From Onishia taeanensis (lineage in GTDB: Bacteria; Pseudomonadota; Gammaproteobacteria; Pseudomonadales; Halomonadaceae), in contig NZ_JABVXC010000008.1 in the NCBI RefSeq assembly GCF_013349955.1, positions 104,066-168,065 on the forward strand: 64,000 nucleotides of DNA, given 5' to 3'. Shown in pieces: positions 9,406 through 18,626 of the stretch. The position numbers were made by a program, and so were the translations under genes. Within the stretch, counting starts at the first letter, position 1. Each line of letters starts with the position of its first letter. The notes beneath the pieces were generated by a model, which was not told the origin of the DNA, did not search any database, and worked only from the letters and a program-made list of their open reading frames with translations.

Positions 9406-9496
9406 GTCCGGTATCTCGGACGCCGCCAGGTTCCACCTCACGTAAAGGGCAGCTAACAGGCGTCCGAAAAACCGGACGATGTCCGAAAAACCGGAT
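9406..9496. promoter_or_regulatory. Three upstream activator inverted repeats (GTCCG-N6-CGGAC)
   Basis: Three copies of one dyad: 9406-9421 (GTCCG GTATCT CGGAC), 9462-9477 (GTCCG AAAAAC CGGAC) and 9481-9496 (GTCCG AAAAAC CGGAT). They lie about 110-200 bp upstream of the sigma-54 promoter, the usual distance for enhancer sites of a Fis-type activator. The nearest one ends 3 bp from the activator's own stop codon. I infer they bind the product of 9500-10894. Confidence 0.75.
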
Positions 9497-9499
9497 GCC

Positions 9500-10894
9500 T
9501 CAACCTGCCAGCAGGCCGTGTCGGGTCAGCTTTTCATAGAAGGAAGACTTGGCGATGCCCAGTCGCTTGGCAGCACGGGTGCGATTGCCGTCGCATTCGG
9601 CTAGTGCCGCCTGCAAGGCCTCGCGCTCGGCCTGAGCCAGGGTCGCCTTGAGCGAGGCGCCGAGCCTGGGTGGCTCGCCGTGGCGCTGGCGCAACGCTTC
9701 GGGCAGGTCGGCCACATCGAGATGATTGCCGCCCAAATAGAAGGCCGCCTCCAGGACATTCTCCAGTTCGCGCACATTTCCGGGCCAGCTATGGCAGGTA
9801 AGGCAGTCCAGCGCCGCCTGACTGAGACTTGGACAGCGCCGCTTTCGACGCTCGGCGAGCCTCGCCAGCAGATGACGGGCCAGCAGCGGGATATCGTCAC
9901 GCCGCTCGCGCAGCGGCGGAATCACCAGCGGCACGACATTGATACGATAGAACAGATCCTCGCGGAATTCGCCGCGCTCGATCAGACTCTCCAACGGCCG
10001 GTGGGTGGCGGCAATGACTCGCACATCCACCGGCACGAGACTGGTCGCCCCCACCGCTTCGACCTCACGGTCCTGCAGCACCCGCAGCAGCTTCACCTGC
10101 ATGGCCGGCGGCATGTCGCCGATCTCATCGAGAAACAGCGTGCCGCCATCGGCAAGCTGGAACTTGCCGGGCTTGCCGCCCTTGCGGGCACCGGTAAAGG
10201 CGCCCTCCTCGTAGCCGAACAGCTCGGCCTCGAGCAGCGCCTCGGGAATCGCCGCGCAGTTGAGTTTGATGAAGGGGCCTTTGGCTCGCTCGGAGAGGCG
10301 GTGCAGAGCATGGGCATAAAGCTCCTTGCCGGTGCCTGACTCACCGCGAATCAGCACCGAGGCATCCCCTGGAGCCACCTTACGGACTCGCGCGTTGAGT
10401 GCCTGGACGCCATCGCTGTCGCCGATCACATCCGCCAGCTGCCAGCGCGTGCCCGGCGTCGCGCCCAGGGCGGCCGATCGGTAGTAATCGACTTCGGCTT
10501 CCAACGCCTCTACCTGCGCATTCATCTGCCGCCATTCCCAGGTGTCGTGATAGAGCACCGTGCCGATCGCGCCTACCACTTTGCCGTCGACGCGCACCGG
10601 ATAGCGGTGGGCAATCATGTGATGACCGCGCACCATCTGCAGCTGTGCAAGCTCAGCCTGGCCGGATGTCACCACTTCCGGCATGCGGGTGTTCTCGATG
10701 ACCTCACGCACCGGCTTGCCGTACGCCGCCAGTGGATCGATCTCCAGGAAGGCAGCATAGGGGGCATTCAGATAGGCGATGCGCGACTCGGCATCCACCA
10801 CCACCAGCCACTCGCCCATGGCATCGAGGCCACGCAGTAAAAGCGGCGAGACGAGCGGCCCTGCCAGTGCCTGGGGGAAGATGTCAGAGCCCAT
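9500..10894 (-). CDS. Sigma-54-dependent transcriptional activator with PAS domain
   Basis: 464-aa enhancer-binding protein. An N-terminal PAS-like sensor (WLVVVDAESRIAYLNAPYAA) is followed by a short coiled linker (QVEALEAEVDYYRS). The AAA+ core has Walker A GESGTGKE, the sigma-54 contact loop GAFTGA and LFLDEIGD Walker B, and the Fis-type HTH reads NRTRAAKRLGIAKSSFYEKL. ATG 10894 has AAGGGA at good spacing; ATG 10903 is directly against it. It is next to the TRAP operon, a sigma-54 promoter and three matching dyads, so it very likely controls dctPQM in response to the transported solute or a metabolite. Confidence 0.9.
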   Translation of the reverse strand: MGSDIFPQALAGPLVSPLLLRGLDAMGEWLVVVDAESRIAYLNAPYAAFLEIDPLAAYGKPVREVIENTRMPEVVTSGQAELAQLQMVRGHHMIAHRYPVRVDGKVVGAIGTVLYHDTWEWRQMNAQVEALEAEVDYYRSAALGATPGTRWQLADVIGDSDGVQALNARVRKVAPGDASVLIRGESGTGKELYAHALHRLSERAKGPFIKLNCAAIPEALLEAELFGYEEGAFTGARKGGKPGKFQLADGGTLFLDEIGDMPPAMQVKLLRVLQDREVEAVGATSLVPVDVRVIAATHRPLESLIERGEFREDLFYRINVVPLVIPPLRERRDDIPLLARHLLARLAERRKRRCPSLSQAALDCLTCHSWPGNVRELENVLEAAFYLGGNHLDVADLPEALRQRHGEPPRLGASLKATLAQAEREALQAALAECDGNRTRAAKRLGIAKSSFYEKLTRHGLLAG

Positions 10895-11198
10895 GAACGT
10901 CATTCCCTTGCGAAGAATATCCACCCAGCATTGACGCTGAGGCACCACCCAACAAGAGGACCTTGGACGTAGACGCTCCCGCGCCATCAGCCGCCAAGCT
11001 GCGCGAATCATGCGTATCAAGAGCCGGGGTGATGTGTCCGGGCTGGAAACCCGGCAACTGAGACGGCACTGTGGCAAAAGACCACTTTTCTTCCATCGCC
11101 TATTTTCGGGATCATATACAAGAAAATCGTCTTGCCGCCCGCTCTTCAGGCGCACAATCTATCGGGTAACCCTCACACATCTAATTGAAGGATCTCTC
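10895..11198. other. Divergent intergenic region
   Basis: 304 bp between the minus-strand activator and the plus-strand SulP gene. It must hold both promoters. I see no convincing sigma-70 pair or operator; an AT-rich stretch at about 11104-11130 is the most likely promoter area for the SulP gene. Confidence 0.4.
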
Positions 11199-12947
11199 AT
11201 GGCGCACTCCTCTTCGCCCGCGCATCGCCCTCGCCTCGGCACCGGCCTGCTCAACGCCTGGAAGGCGGGCTATGGGATAGGAGACCTACGCCATGACATC
11301 CTGGCCGGCCTGACCATTGGCATCGTGGCCGTGCCGCTATCGATGGCGTTGGCGATTGCCACCGGAGTGGCGCCCCAGCACGGGCTCTATACCGCCATCG
11401 TCGCCGGCATCGTGATCGCCCTCACCGGCGGTTCGCGCTTCAGCGTGTCGGGCCCTACCGCCGCCTTCGTGGTGATCCTGCTGCCCATCGTTCAGCACTA
11501 TGGGCTTGGCGGGCTGCTGATTGCCACGCTGATGGCAGGGATGATCCTGGTCGGCCTGGGGCTCGCCCGCCTGGGCGCCCTGATCCAGTTCGTGCCCTAC
11601 CCGGTGGTGCTTGGCTTCACCGCCGGCATCGCGGTGGTCATCGCCACCCTGCAGGTGCCGGATTTCCTCGGCCTCGAGGTGGCACGAGGCGAGCATTTCA
11701 CTGACAGCCTGATGAATATCCTCGCCGCCTTGCCCGAGACTCGCTTGGCCGAGCTTGCCATCGGCGTCATCACCCTGGCGGTGCTGCTGCTGTGGCCGCG
11801 GCTGCGCACGCCGGTGCCCGCGCCGCTGGCGGGGTTGGTCGCCGGGGCACTGGCCGCCTATGTCGCCAATCACTGGTTGGGGGGCGACATCGCCACCATC
11901 GCCTCGCGCTTCGAGTGGAGCGCCCAGGGCGAGAGCGGCGTCGGCATTCCGCCGATCGCCCCGAGCTTCGCCCTGCCCTGGCATATGCCTAACGCCGACG
12001 GCGAACCGCTGGCGGTGAACTTCGAGCTTATCCGCTCGCTGCTCGGCCCGGCCTTTGCCATTGCCATGCTGGCAGCCATCGAGTCACTGCTCTGCGCGGT
12101 GGTCGCCGACGGCATGACCCGCACCCGGCACGATCCCAATGCCGAACTGATTGGCCTTGGGCTTGGCAACATTGCCGTGCCCTTCTTCGGCGGCATCACC
12201 GCCACTGGCGCACTGGCGCGTACCGCCACCAACATCCGCAGCGGCGCGCGCTCGCCGATCGCCGCCGTAGTGCATGCGCTGGTGGTCCTGCTGGCGGTGA
12301 TTGCGCTTGCCGGGCTGCTGGGGCTGGTGCCCATGACCTCGCTGGCCGCGCTGCTGTTCATCATCGCCTGGAACATGAGTGAAGCGCGGATGTTCGTGCA
12401 CACCCTGCGCTCGTCTCCTGCGGGCGATGTGGCGATCTTGGCGATCTGCTTCGCGCTGACGGTGCTGTTCGACATGGTGCTGGCGGTCTCGGTGGGCATG
12501 GGCCTGGCTGCCGCCCTGTTCATTCGTCGCATGACGCAGGTGACGCAGACAACGGCCCGCCCGCTCGAGCGTCATCCGGAAGTGCAGGACCTGCCACCTC
12601 AAGTCGCGCTCTACGACATCAACGGCCCGATGTTTTTCGGCGTCGCCGAAAAGGCCCTGTCGGCGCTGCAAACGGTTGACCCCGACATCCGCATCGTGAT
12701 GGTGGATATGCATGGCGTGCCGAGCATCGACGGCACGGCACTCGTCGCCTTGCGCCGCATGGTCGAGGAGATGCGTCGTCAGAATGTCGGCCTGATTCTG
12801 GTCGGCCTGTCGCCCCGCCAGATCGTCAAGCTGCGCCGAGCCGGCATTCGCACCACCGCCGGCGAACTGACGCACTGCGCGAGCCTGGAGCGCGCCAGGA
12901 CCGTGGCTCTGCGCTGGCTAGAGAAAGGCCGCCCCGAGCAGGCCTGA
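11199..12947 (+). CDS. SulP-family anion transporter with STAS domain (DauA/sulfate-permease-like)
   Basis: 582-aa inner-membrane transporter. The N-terminal 420 residues are strongly hydrophobic with SulP hallmarks: DILAGLTIGIVAVPLSMALA near residue 25, GSRFSVSGPTAAF, and FGGITATGALARTATNIRSG near 330. A C-terminal STAS domain follows (PPQVALYDINGPMFFGVAEK then VDMHGVPSIDGTALVAL). Related proteins carry sulfate, C4-dicarboxylates (DauA) or bicarbonate; the substrate cannot be chosen from sequence. ATG 11199 has GAAGGA seven bases upstream. Stands alone. Confidence 0.9.
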   Translation: MAHSSSPAHRPRLGTGLLNAWKAGYGIGDLRHDILAGLTIGIVAVPLSMALAIATGVAPQHGLYTAIVAGIVIALTGGSRFSVSGPTAAFVVILLPIVQHYGLGGLLIATLMAGMILVGLGLARLGALIQFVPYPVVLGFTAGIAVVIATLQVPDFLGLEVARGEHFTDSLMNILAALPETRLAELAIGVITLAVLLLWPRLRTPVPAPLAGLVAGALAAYVANHWLGGDIATIASRFEWSAQGESGVGIPPIAPSFALPWHMPNADGEPLAVNFELIRSLLGPAFAIAMLAAIESLLCAVVADGMTRTRHDPNAELIGLGLGNIAVPFFGGITATGALARTATNIRSGARSPIAAVVHALVVLLAVIALAGLLGLVPMTSLAALLFIIAWNMSEARMFVHTLRSSPAGDVAILAICFALTVLFDMVLAVSVGMGLAAALFIRRMTQVTQTTARPLERHPEVQDLPPQVALYDINGPMFFGVAEKALSALQTVDPDIRIVMVDMHGVPSIDGTALVALRRMVEEMRRQNVGLILVGLSPRQIVKLRRAGIRTTAGELTHCASLERARTVALRWLEKGRPEQA

Positions 12948-12960
12948 GACAGCCAGATGG

Positions 12961-12998
12961 CAGCCTGCCGCGCGTGGCAATACGTGCGCGGCAGGCTG
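12961..12998 (+). terminator. Long hairpin after the SulP gene, probable terminator
   Basis: Perfect 13-bp stem: 12961-12973 pairs with 12986-12998 (CAGCCTGCCGCGC and its complement). It sits 13 bp after the stop codon; no T tract follows, so termination would be weak or Rho-assisted. Confidence 0.5.
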
Positions 12999-13148
12999 CA
13001 GCGATAACCCCCAACTGATAGTATTCTCGGCCGTTACCATTTTCGCCCGTTACTGGCCTCACTCGTGACCCCATTGCATTGGGCGGGTGACGGGGCCTCT
13101 TCTCGCAGGCTCTGACTGCCGGCCTAAGCACCGCAAGGAGTCAACCGC

Positions 13149-14858
13149 TTGTTCCTACCCCCCCGTTCCCGACCGGCCAGCCTGGCTAGTCGCCTATCGC
13201 TGCACTTCAGCGCCTGGAGCGTACTGACCATCGGCATTGCGCTGATCGTGGCGCTACCGGTGATCGTGGTGCTCGCGCATATCCTAGTGCCCACCGACGG
13301 CATCTGGCAGCACCTGGCCAGCACCGTGCTGGGGCGCTATCTCACCAACACCCTGTTTCTGGTCGTGACGGTTGGGCTTGGCACCTTCATCATCGGTACC
13401 GGCACGGCCTGGCTGGTGGTGATGTGCCGCTTCCCTGGACGCCGACTGTTCGAATGGGCGCTGCTGCTGCCACTCGCCGTGCCGACCTATGTGATCGCCT
13501 ACGCCTATACCGACTTCCTGCAATACGCAGGTCCGGTGCAGACCTGGCTGCGCGAGGTCTTCGACTGGGGCCGCGGCGACTACTTCTTTCCCGACATTCG
13601 CTCGCTGGGCGGAGCCGCCACGCTGATCACCCTGGTGCTCTACCCCTACGTCTACATGCTGACCCGGGCGGCCTTCCTCGAGCAGTCGGTGTGCGTGCTG
13701 GACGTGGGCCGCACCCTGGGACGCGGCCCCTGGCGGCTGTTCACCAGCGTGGCGATTCCGCTGGCCCGGCCTGCGATCGTCGGCGGCGTATCGCTGGCGT
13801 TGATGGAGACCCTCAACGAATTCGGCGCGGTGCAGTACTTCGGCGTCGACACCTTCACTACCGGCATCTACCGCACCTGGTTTGGCATGGGCGAGCAGGT
13901 CGCCGCCGCCCAGCTGGCGGCTTGCCTGCTGGCCTTCGTGATCATCTTTGTGTTGCTGGAGCGCTGGTCGCGGGGCAAAAGGCGCTACTTCCACACCTCA
14001 GGCCGCTATCAGCAGCTGCCCGAATTTCACCTGCGCGGCTGGCGTGGCGTGGCGGCCTGCCTCGCCTGCCTGTCGCCGATCATGGTGGGCTTTTTGATTC
14101 CCAGCGGTCTGCTGGGCTATCTCTCGGTGCAGGGTGGGGATGACCTGTTCGGGGCCCAGTTCCTCGAGTTCGCCGGCAATAGCCTGGTGCTGGCGACCAT
14201 CGCCGCCCTGGTGGCGGTGGGCCTGGCGCTGGTACTGAGCTATGGCGCTCGCCTCAATCCACGCCCGATCACGCGCCTGGCCACCCGCATCGGCGCTATC
14301 GGCTATGCGGTGCCCGGCTCGGTGGTAGCGGTCGGCATCCTGATTCCCTTTTCGTGGCTCGATCAACGCATCAACGGCTTCATGGACGAGCAGTTCGGCA
14401 TGATGGTCGGGCTCTTGTTCAGCGGCTCCGCCTTCATCCTGATCTATGCCTATGTGGTGCGCTTCCTGGCAGTCTCCTTCAACGCCATCGAGGCAAGCCT
14501 TGGCAAGGTGACGCCGAGCATGGACGCCGCGGCCCGCACCCTGGGCCAGACCGCCGGCGGCACCCTGCGCCGCGTGCACACCCCGATCATCCGCGGCAGC
14601 CTGCTGGCCGCGGCAATTCTGGTATTTGTGGATGTCATGAAGGAACTGCCGGCGACCATCATCCTGAGGCCCTTCAACTTCGACACCCTGGCAGTACGAG
14701 CGCACAATCTGGCAGCGGACGAGCGCCTCGCCGAAGCCTCCACCGCCTCGCTGACCATCGTGGCGGTGGGGATCATTCCGGTGATTCTGTTGAGCCTGGC
14801 GATTCGAGGCTCACGCCCCGGCAGCGGTGGCGTCGGCGGAAAAGACAAAGACCTGTGA
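13149..14858 (+). CDS. fbpB: Ferric iron ABC transporter permease (FbpB-type, double-length)
   Basis: 569-aa inner-membrane permease made of two fused halves, as is normal for FbpB/AfuB. About 12 helices are visible, with ABC-contact EAA-type loops around residues 180 (RAAFLEQSVCVLDVGRTLG) and 450 (AIEASLGKVTPSMDAAARTLG). The start is TTG 13149, eight bases after AGGAG. Its 3' end overlaps the convergent ATPase gene by 48 bp. Works with 14811-15983 and 16270-17298 to import Fe(III). Confidence 0.9.
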   Translation: MFLPPRSRPASLASRLSLHFSAWSVLTIGIALIVALPVIVVLAHILVPTDGIWQHLASTVLGRYLTNTLFLVVTVGLGTFIIGTGTAWLVVMCRFPGRRLFEWALLLPLAVPTYVIAYAYTDFLQYAGPVQTWLREVFDWGRGDYFFPDIRSLGGAATLITLVLYPYVYMLTRAAFLEQSVCVLDVGRTLGRGPWRLFTSVAIPLARPAIVGGVSLALMETLNEFGAVQYFGVDTFTTGIYRTWFGMGEQVAAAQLAACLLAFVIIFVLLERWSRGKRRYFHTSGRYQQLPEFHLRGWRGVAACLACLSPIMVGFLIPSGLLGYLSVQGGDDLFGAQFLEFAGNSLVLATIAALVAVGLALVLSYGARLNPRPITRLATRIGAIGYAVPGSVVAVGILIPFSWLDQRINGFMDEQFGMMVGLLFSGSAFILIYAYVVRFLAVSFNAIEASLGKVTPSMDAAARTLGQTAGGTLRRVHTPIIRGSLLAAAILVFVDVMKELPATIILRPFNFDTLAVRAHNLAADERLAEASTASLTIVAVGIIPVILLSLAIRGSRPGSGGVGGKDKDL

Positions 14859-15983
14859 CGGGTCGAGCTGGATAAGCACCGGCTGTCCCTCTTCGGGCAG
14901 GAACACGCCCGGCACCCGGGCGTGGAGGTGAGCTTCCCAGCCACCGGCGCCATGGGCACAGATGTGCAGCAGGCTCGAACGCCCCAACAGTTTGGCCATC
15001 ACCACATGGCTGTGATGGCCATGGCTGTTATCACCATGACCCTGGTGCCCAACGCCGTAAGGGGCCACCGGCGGTTCGTCGAGAGTCACGATCTTGAGCG
15101 CCTCGGGGCGGATCAGCACCCGCACCTGGCTGCCGTCGGCCATATCGTCCACCGGCACCTCACCGACCGGCGTCGTTACCCGGCCACCCTGTACCTCGCC
15201 GGCCATCTCGTTGACCTCGCCGAAGAAGGTCACCACGAAGGGGTCGCGCGGCGCGCAGTAGAGCTCCAACGGCGTGCCCATCTGCACGATATGACCATCA
15301 CGCATCAAGGCGATGCGATCGGCCATGAACATCGCCTCTTCCGGGTCGTGGGTAACCAGCAGAGCCCCTGCGCCGACCCGCTTCAGCACGTGCAGGGTAT
15401 CGTCACGAATACGATCGCGCAGCCGCGCATCCAGGCTCGAGAAGGGTTCATCGAGCAGCATCAGTGACGGCGCCGGTGCCAGTGCCCGAGCCAGCGCCAC
15501 GCGCTGCTGCTGACCGCCGGACAGGGTGTGCGGGTAGCTCTTGGCATAGCCTTCCATCCCCAGCTGCTCGAGCAGCTCCATGGCCCGCGCACGGCGCTGC
15601 TTGCCGGGCAGCGACTCGAGACCAAAGGCAACATTGTCGAGCACGGAAAGGTGCGGAAACAGCGCCGAGTCCTGAAAGGCCAGCCCGACATTGCGCTTCT
15701 CAGGCGGCACATGGGCCTTGCCGGGCCGGCCAATGGGTCGGCCGCCCAGATCGACGCCACCTTCCTGCACGGCCTCTAGCCCGGCGACAATGCGCAACAG
15801 CGTGGTCTTGCCGCAACCCGAGGGGCCCAGCAAGCAGACGACTTCGCCCTGCTCGACGTAGAGGCTGACATCCTCGACCGCCTGGTGCTTGCCGTAGGCA
15901 TGGCGGATGTGATGCATGGCGAGGACGGGGGCCTCGTGGGAAACCTGGCGGTCAACGTCGGTCGGGATCGCTTGGGAGGTCAT
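14811..15983 (-). CDS. fbpC: Ferric iron ABC transporter ATP-binding protein (FbpC-type)
   Basis: 390-aa ATPase that powers the FbpB permease. Motifs: Walker A GPSGCGKTT, Q-loop LAFQDSALFP, ABC signature LSGGQQQRVALARAL, Walker B LMLLDEPFSSLD and switch His in LLVTHDPEEA, followed by a C-terminal TOBE-type domain. An odd His-rich loop (GHQGHGDNSHGHHSH, about residues 314-328) interrupts the TOBE region. ATG 15983 fits the family start better than the longer frame to 16058. The gene faces fbpB, overlapping it by 48 bp, and is divergent from fbpA, so the importer is split over three transcription units. Confidence 0.9.
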   Translation of the reverse strand: MTSQAIPTDVDRQVSHEAPVLAMHHIRHAYGKHQAVEDVSLYVEQGEVVCLLGPSGCGKTTLLRIVAGLEAVQEGGVDLGGRPIGRPGKAHVPPEKRNVGLAFQDSALFPHLSVLDNVAFGLESLPGKQRRARAMELLEQLGMEGYAKSYPHTLSGGQQQRVALARALAPAPSLMLLDEPFSSLDARLRDRIRDDTLHVLKRVGAGALLVTHDPEEAMFMADRIALMRDGHIVQMGTPLELYCAPRDPFVVTFFGEVNEMAGEVQGGRVTTPVGEVPVDDMADGSQVRVLIRPEALKIVTLDEPPVAPYGVGHQGHGDNSHGHHSHVVMAKLLGRSSLLHICAHGAGGWEAHLHARVPGVFLPEEGQPVLIQLDPSQVFVFSADATAAGA

Positions 15984-16211
15984 GAAAGCTCGTCGTCTCA
16001 TCTCGTCCGTCTGCGGCCTGTGCCGCAGCGTGAAAGCGGGAATGCGTCCTAAATGCATTCCAGTTTACTCGGTTTGTGGGCCCCTACGCACGCCACCGCC
16101 CCATGATCTGGATCAGCCGCGCGCCGGGTTTTAGCGGATCTCGCTCAAGGACAGCGCAAGACGGCCGCAATCTCAGTTGACGAAGCTTCCCGCAAGCGCT
16201 TCAATGGCAGT

Positions 16212-16238
16212 AAGTTAATGCAACGTATTATCATTCAA
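16212..16238. promoter_or_regulatory. Candidate Fur box between fbpC and fbpA
   Basis: The stretch around 16214-16236 reads on the minus strand as AATGATAATACGTTGCATTA, which contains the Fur half-site GATAAT and a weaker second arm. It lies 35-60 bp before fbpA in the divergent control region. The match is partial, so this is a candidate only. Confidence 0.4.
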
Positions 16239-16269
16239 TTTCAGGTTCTCGCTATCCATGAGGTGTCCG

Positions 16270-17298
16270 ATGCCCCTGCAACGCCGTCACGTTCTGCCCC
16301 TCGCCGCCCTGGTGGCCGGTTCCGCTTTTGCCAGCCAGGCCCTGGCAGATTCCGTGAACATCTATTCGGCGCGTCATTACGACTCGGATCAGGCGCTCTA
16401 TGACGCTTTCACCGAAAAGACCGGCATCGACGTCAACGTGCTCGAGGGCAACTCCGACCAGTTGATTCAGCGCATCCTGCTGGAAAGCGAGGCCGGCCCC
16501 GCTGACGTCATGATGACCGTGGACGCCGGCCGCCTGTGGCGCGCCGAAAAGGAAGACATCTTTGCCCCGGTCGACTCCGAGGTGCTGGACGAGCGACTGC
16601 CCGCCTCCATGCACCATCCTGAAGGCAAGTGGTTCGGCTTCAGCCAGCGCGTGCGCGCCATCTTCTATAACCCGGACGCCATCGACCCAAGCGAAGTCTC
16701 GACCTATGAAGACCTCGCCGATCCCAAACTCGAGGGCCGGGTCTGCATCCGCTCCTCGAACAACATCTACAACCAGTCGCTGCTGGCCTCGATGATCGCT
16801 CACCACGGTGAGGACGGCGCCGAGAAATGGGCACAGGGCGTGGTCGACAACATGGCCCGCGACCCGGAAGGCGGCGACACCGATCAGCTGCTGGGCGTGG
16901 CCAGCGGCGAGTGCGACGTGGCCGTGGCCAACCACTATTACTACGTACGCATGCTCGAATCCGACAACGACGCCGAGCGCGAGGCCGCCGAGTCGATCGA
17001 GATCCTGTTCCCCAACCAGGACGACCGCGGCGCCCATATCAACGTCGGCGGTGCCGGCATGATCAAGGGCGCCCCGCACCCGGAAAACGCCCAGCGCTTC
17101 CTGGAATTCCTGGCCTCCGACCAGGCCCAGGAGATGTTCTCCAAGGGTAACCACGAGTTCCCGGTGGTCGACGGCGTCGAGACCGACGAGGTGCTGGCCT
17201 CCTGGGGCGACTTCAAGCGCGATGACCTGAACGTCAGCGTGCTGGGCGAGAACAACCCCAAGGCGGTACGGATCTTCGACCGCGTCGGCTGGCGCTAA
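16270..17298 (+). CDS. fbpA: Ferric iron ABC transporter substrate-binding protein (FbpA-type)
   Basis: 342-aa periplasmic iron-binding protein. Signal peptide to about AFASQALA|DS. The mature start SVNIYSARHYDSDQALYDAF is the FbpA/FutA signature, with the Tyr and His that commonly ligate Fe(III); a second Tyr group is ANHYYYVRML near residue 220. ATG 16270 is preceded by GAGGTG at 5-base spacing, better than ATG 16258. A strong terminator follows 60 bp downstream, so it is monocistronic. Confidence 0.93.
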   Translation: MPLQRRHVLPLAALVAGSAFASQALADSVNIYSARHYDSDQALYDAFTEKTGIDVNVLEGNSDQLIQRILLESEAGPADVMMTVDAGRLWRAEKEDIFAPVDSEVLDERLPASMHHPEGKWFGFSQRVRAIFYNPDAIDPSEVSTYEDLADPKLEGRVCIRSSNNIYNQSLLASMIAHHGEDGAEKWAQGVVDNMARDPEGGDTDQLLGVASGECDVAVANHYYYVRMLESDNDAEREAAESIEILFPNQDDRGAHINVGGAGMIKGAPHPENAQRFLEFLASDQAQEMFSKGNHEFPVVDGVETDEVLASWGDFKRDDLNVSVLGENNPKAVRIFDRVGWR

Positions 17299-17361
17299 GC
17301 CCCGGCCGGTTGGCCTGACGCCATAGGCTGACAGCTACCGATACCGACAAAGCAATGACAG

Positions 17362-17394
17362 AAGGCCCGCAGCATGTGAACTGCGGGCCTTTTT
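17362..17394 (+). terminator. Rho-independent terminator of fbpA
   Basis: Perfect 11-bp stem AAGGCCCGCAG (17362-17372) with CTGCGGGCCTT (17381-17391), followed by TTT. Confidence 0.9.
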
Positions 17395-17431
17395 GTGTTG
17401 GTTAAAGCTTCCATCACCACTGGGCTACTGC

Positions 17432-18589
17432 TCAGCCGTGACGCGGGCCGGCGCCACTCACATCGATCTCCACGTTCACCATCATGCCCGGCCCGATCAG
17501 GTCGATGGGGCCCTCGTCGAAGGCGATACGCACCGGCAAGCGCTGGGTGATCTTGGTGAAATTACCCGAGGGGTTGGGGTCCGGCAGCAGGGCGAACTGG
17601 CTGGTGGCTGCACGCCCGATAGTGGTGATATGGCCCGAGAATGTCTGGTCCGGGAAGGCATCCACCGCAATCGCGACCGGCTGATCGACGCGCAGCTCGC
17701 TGATGTCGGTCTCCTTTATATTCGCCTCGACCCAAAGCTTGGCCGGGTCATGCATCATCAGGATCGGCTGGCCGGGGCTGACATACTCGCCCTGGTCGAT
17801 GAACGTCTTGTTGACCACCCCGCTGACAGGGCTCGGCACCTGGAGATCGGCGATGTGCTGCTTTGTCTGTTCCAGCCGGGCCCGGGCTTCGGAAAGCGCC
17901 TGCCGGGCGACCCGGAGCTGGGAGTGTTGCACACTCGGGTTGGGTAGCGGCATCTGCGAGCCATTGATGAAGCCGACCTCGGCGTTGTCGGCCAGGGCCT
18001 GACTGACCGCGACCTCCTGCTGGGCATGATGATATTCCGCCTGCGCCGCCTGATAGGCGTAATAGTCCTCATCGCGCTGCTGTTGCGACACCGAGTGCTT
18101 GGCAAGCAGGGCATCGGAGCGCTGGAAGTCCTTGCGCGCCTGAACCAGCCGCGCCTGGGCGGCCTGCATGGCGGCCTGGCTGGCGCTGAGCTCCTGATGG
18201 GTCAGGCTCTTGCCGCCCTCGAGCTGGCGTTCGGCGACCTCGAGGCGTTGCTGCTGATAATCGACCCGCGCCTGCATGACGGCCACACCGGCCTGGCGGG
18301 TTTCGAGTTCCTGCTCATCGGGCTGGCTGTAGAGCTTGGCGACGATGGCCCCCTTGTCCAGGTGATCGCCCTCGATCACCGTGAAGTCGGTGACCCAGCC
18401 CGCCAGGCGACTGCTAACGGTGACCTGATTGGCCATTACCCTGGCGTCCTGGGCGCTGACATGGCTCATCCGGTGGTAGATGGCAACACCCGCCCAAAGG
18501 GCGCAAGCCAGCAATGCCACCGCGAGAAGCGCCAGCTTGGTGCCCTTGCCGGGGCGGCGGGGTGCGGCATTCGAGGTCAGCGATGTCAT
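17432..18589 (-). CDS. HlyD/EmrA-type membrane fusion protein
   Basis: 385-aa periplasmic adaptor of an MFS or RND-like efflux pump. One N-terminal helix (LALLAVALLACALWAGVAIY) anchors it in the inner membrane. It is followed by the biotinyl-lipoyl half ARVMANQVTVSSRLAGWVTD, a long Gln/Ala-rich coiled-coil hairpin at about 95-215, the second lipoyl half (SPVSGVVNKTFIDQGEYVSPG) and a beta-barrel ending near PGMMVNVEID. It lies 37 bp downstream of the DHA2 transporter gene on the same strand; the transporter is broken, so this adaptor may have no partner here. Confidence 0.9.
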   Translation of the reverse strand: MTSLTSNAAPRRPGKGTKLALLAVALLACALWAGVAIYHRMSHVSAQDARVMANQVTVSSRLAGWVTDFTVIEGDHLDKGAIVAKLYSQPDEQELETRQAGVAVMQARVDYQQQRLEVAERQLEGGKSLTHQELSASQAAMQAAQARLVQARKDFQRSDALLAKHSVSQQQRDEDYYAYQAAQAEYHHAQQEVAVSQALADNAEVGFINGSQMPLPNPSVQHSQLRVARQALSEARARLEQTKQHIADLQVPSPVSGVVNKTFIDQGEYVSPGQPILMMHDPAKLWVEANIKETDISELRVDQPVAIAVDAFPDQTFSGHITTIGRAATSQFALLPDPNPSGNFTKITQRLPVRIAFDEGPIDLIGPGMMVNVEIDVSGAGPRHG

Positions 18590-18626
18590 GGTCGGTAAGT
18601 CCTTGAACTGACAAATGAAGGAAGGC

